A DNA stretch of 64,000 nucleotides from Piezodorus guildinii (lineage: Eukaryota; Arthropoda; Insecta; Hemiptera; Pentatomidae). Both the position numbers and the translations under genes were made by a program. Location: positions 18,996,635 through 19,060,634 of the forward strand of contig CM041294.1 in assembly GCA_023052935.1 (NCBI GenBank), in the 5' to 3' direction. Below are positions 63,484 to 64,000 of this stretch, in pieces (within the stretch, counting starts at the first letter, position 1; every line of letters starts with the position of its first letter). The notes beneath the pieces were generated by a model that saw nothing but the letters and a program-made list of their open reading frames with translations, was not told the DNA's origin and made no database searches.

Positions 63484-64000
63484 GGTAATAAGGCTTTAGC
63501 TGCCAAAACATGTGGTAATATGCCTTGCCCTAATATTAGTTCTCTAACATGTTGTTAGAAACAAAATTCTACATACACTACAATTTTTTTACATTCATAG
63601 ATGTTGATTATTTTCAAATTATTATCTTAGATTATTATCTTATTATGAGATAAAAATTTTGGAGTAGATAATAAACTAAATAGATATTTAGATAATGTTA
63701 AAATGTTATAGGTCATGTTCACAATATTCAATTTTTAGGTGGGTGACAAATAAACCCAAATCATCCTAAGACAAATTCAACAAAGATACACTTGTAAATA
63801 TAGGATTAGAAAATGTTAAAATGCCTTCAGTCCAACATATATTTTTATTAAGAACAGAAGTATTTACTAACAAAAATTACTGTTTACTAAAGTCATTTCT
63901 TGATTTAACTAAATTATATTCATAGATATTATGATAGTTCAAGAACCATAGAGGGTTCAAAGTTCTTGATTCCCAGGAAAATAATTTGAAACTTATTTCA
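63484..64000. other. AT-rich DNA, no gene recognised
   Basis: No coding or repeat feature recognised to the right edge. Confidence 0.5.

Noticed and set aside
60523..64000. Exons of a single-copy gene
   Set aside because: There are no open frames above 60 codons and no recognisable protein similarity outside repeats. Small exons cannot be excluded without transcript data.

Overview
The window looks like nuclear DNA from an animal, most likely an arthropod and probably an insect. It is AT-rich, carries no bacterial-style gene clusters, and is packed with metazoan transposable elements: tRNA-derived SINEs, several non-LTR retrotransposon clades, a Penelope-type GIY-YIG relic, mariner, Tigger/pogo-like and hAT-like DNA transposons, and a large AT-rich foldback family. 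I found no convincing host protein gene, rRNA gene or functional tRNA gene. Every protein-like reading frame I could identify is a broken piece of a transposable element. The species cannot be fixed from the sequence alone.

Layout. 0-9 kb: a jockey-like relic split by a foldback MITE, three SINE pieces, a full copy of the AT-rich foldback family (called AF1 here), a TIR element, a non-LTR C-terminus, a Penelope-like GIY-YIG relic, and a 970-bp inverted-repeat element with a hammerhead-like motif in each arm. 9.9-13.1 kb: a near-identical 1588-bp tandem duplication. 13.4-19 kb: AF1 copies and an inverted pair of jockey-like fragments around a mariner fragment. 19-26 kb: a hAT-like MITE, a Tigger-like element with only its DNA-binding domain, a short tandem repeat hit by a SINE, and two L2/CR1-like LINE copies. 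26.8-33 kb: SINEs, a palindrome, an RTE-like relic, an RTE/RNase H chimera and more tRNA-derived SINEs. 33.8-46.7 kb: two internally deleted mariners, two RTE copies, a second Tigger-like element split by one of them, two hAT-like MITEs, a short palindrome with two hammerhead-like motifs, and the 5' end of an RTE element. 46.7-48.2 kb: a 1.55-kb palindrome with minisatellite ends. 49-55 kb: mostly AF1 copies. 55-58.5 kb: a second hammerhead-bearing inverted element and a 1.9-kb mariner-containing palindrome. 58.5-64 kb: SINEs, a jockey-like 3' end and otherwise featureless AT-rich DNA.

How the parts relate. The SINEs have flanking duplications of 8-16 bp, 5' truncation and A-rich tails, as expected if LINE machinery mobilised them; RTE, L2/CR1-like and jockey-like LINE remains are all present. 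The non-autonomous DNA elements (deleted mariners, HTH-only Tigger, hAT-like MITEs) would have depended on autonomous relatives elsewhere. The most unusual signals are the elements whose arms each carry an outward-facing hammerhead-ribozyme-like motif, the abundance of long palindromes, and an open frame joining an RTE reverse-transcriptase tail to an RNase H domain from another LINE type.
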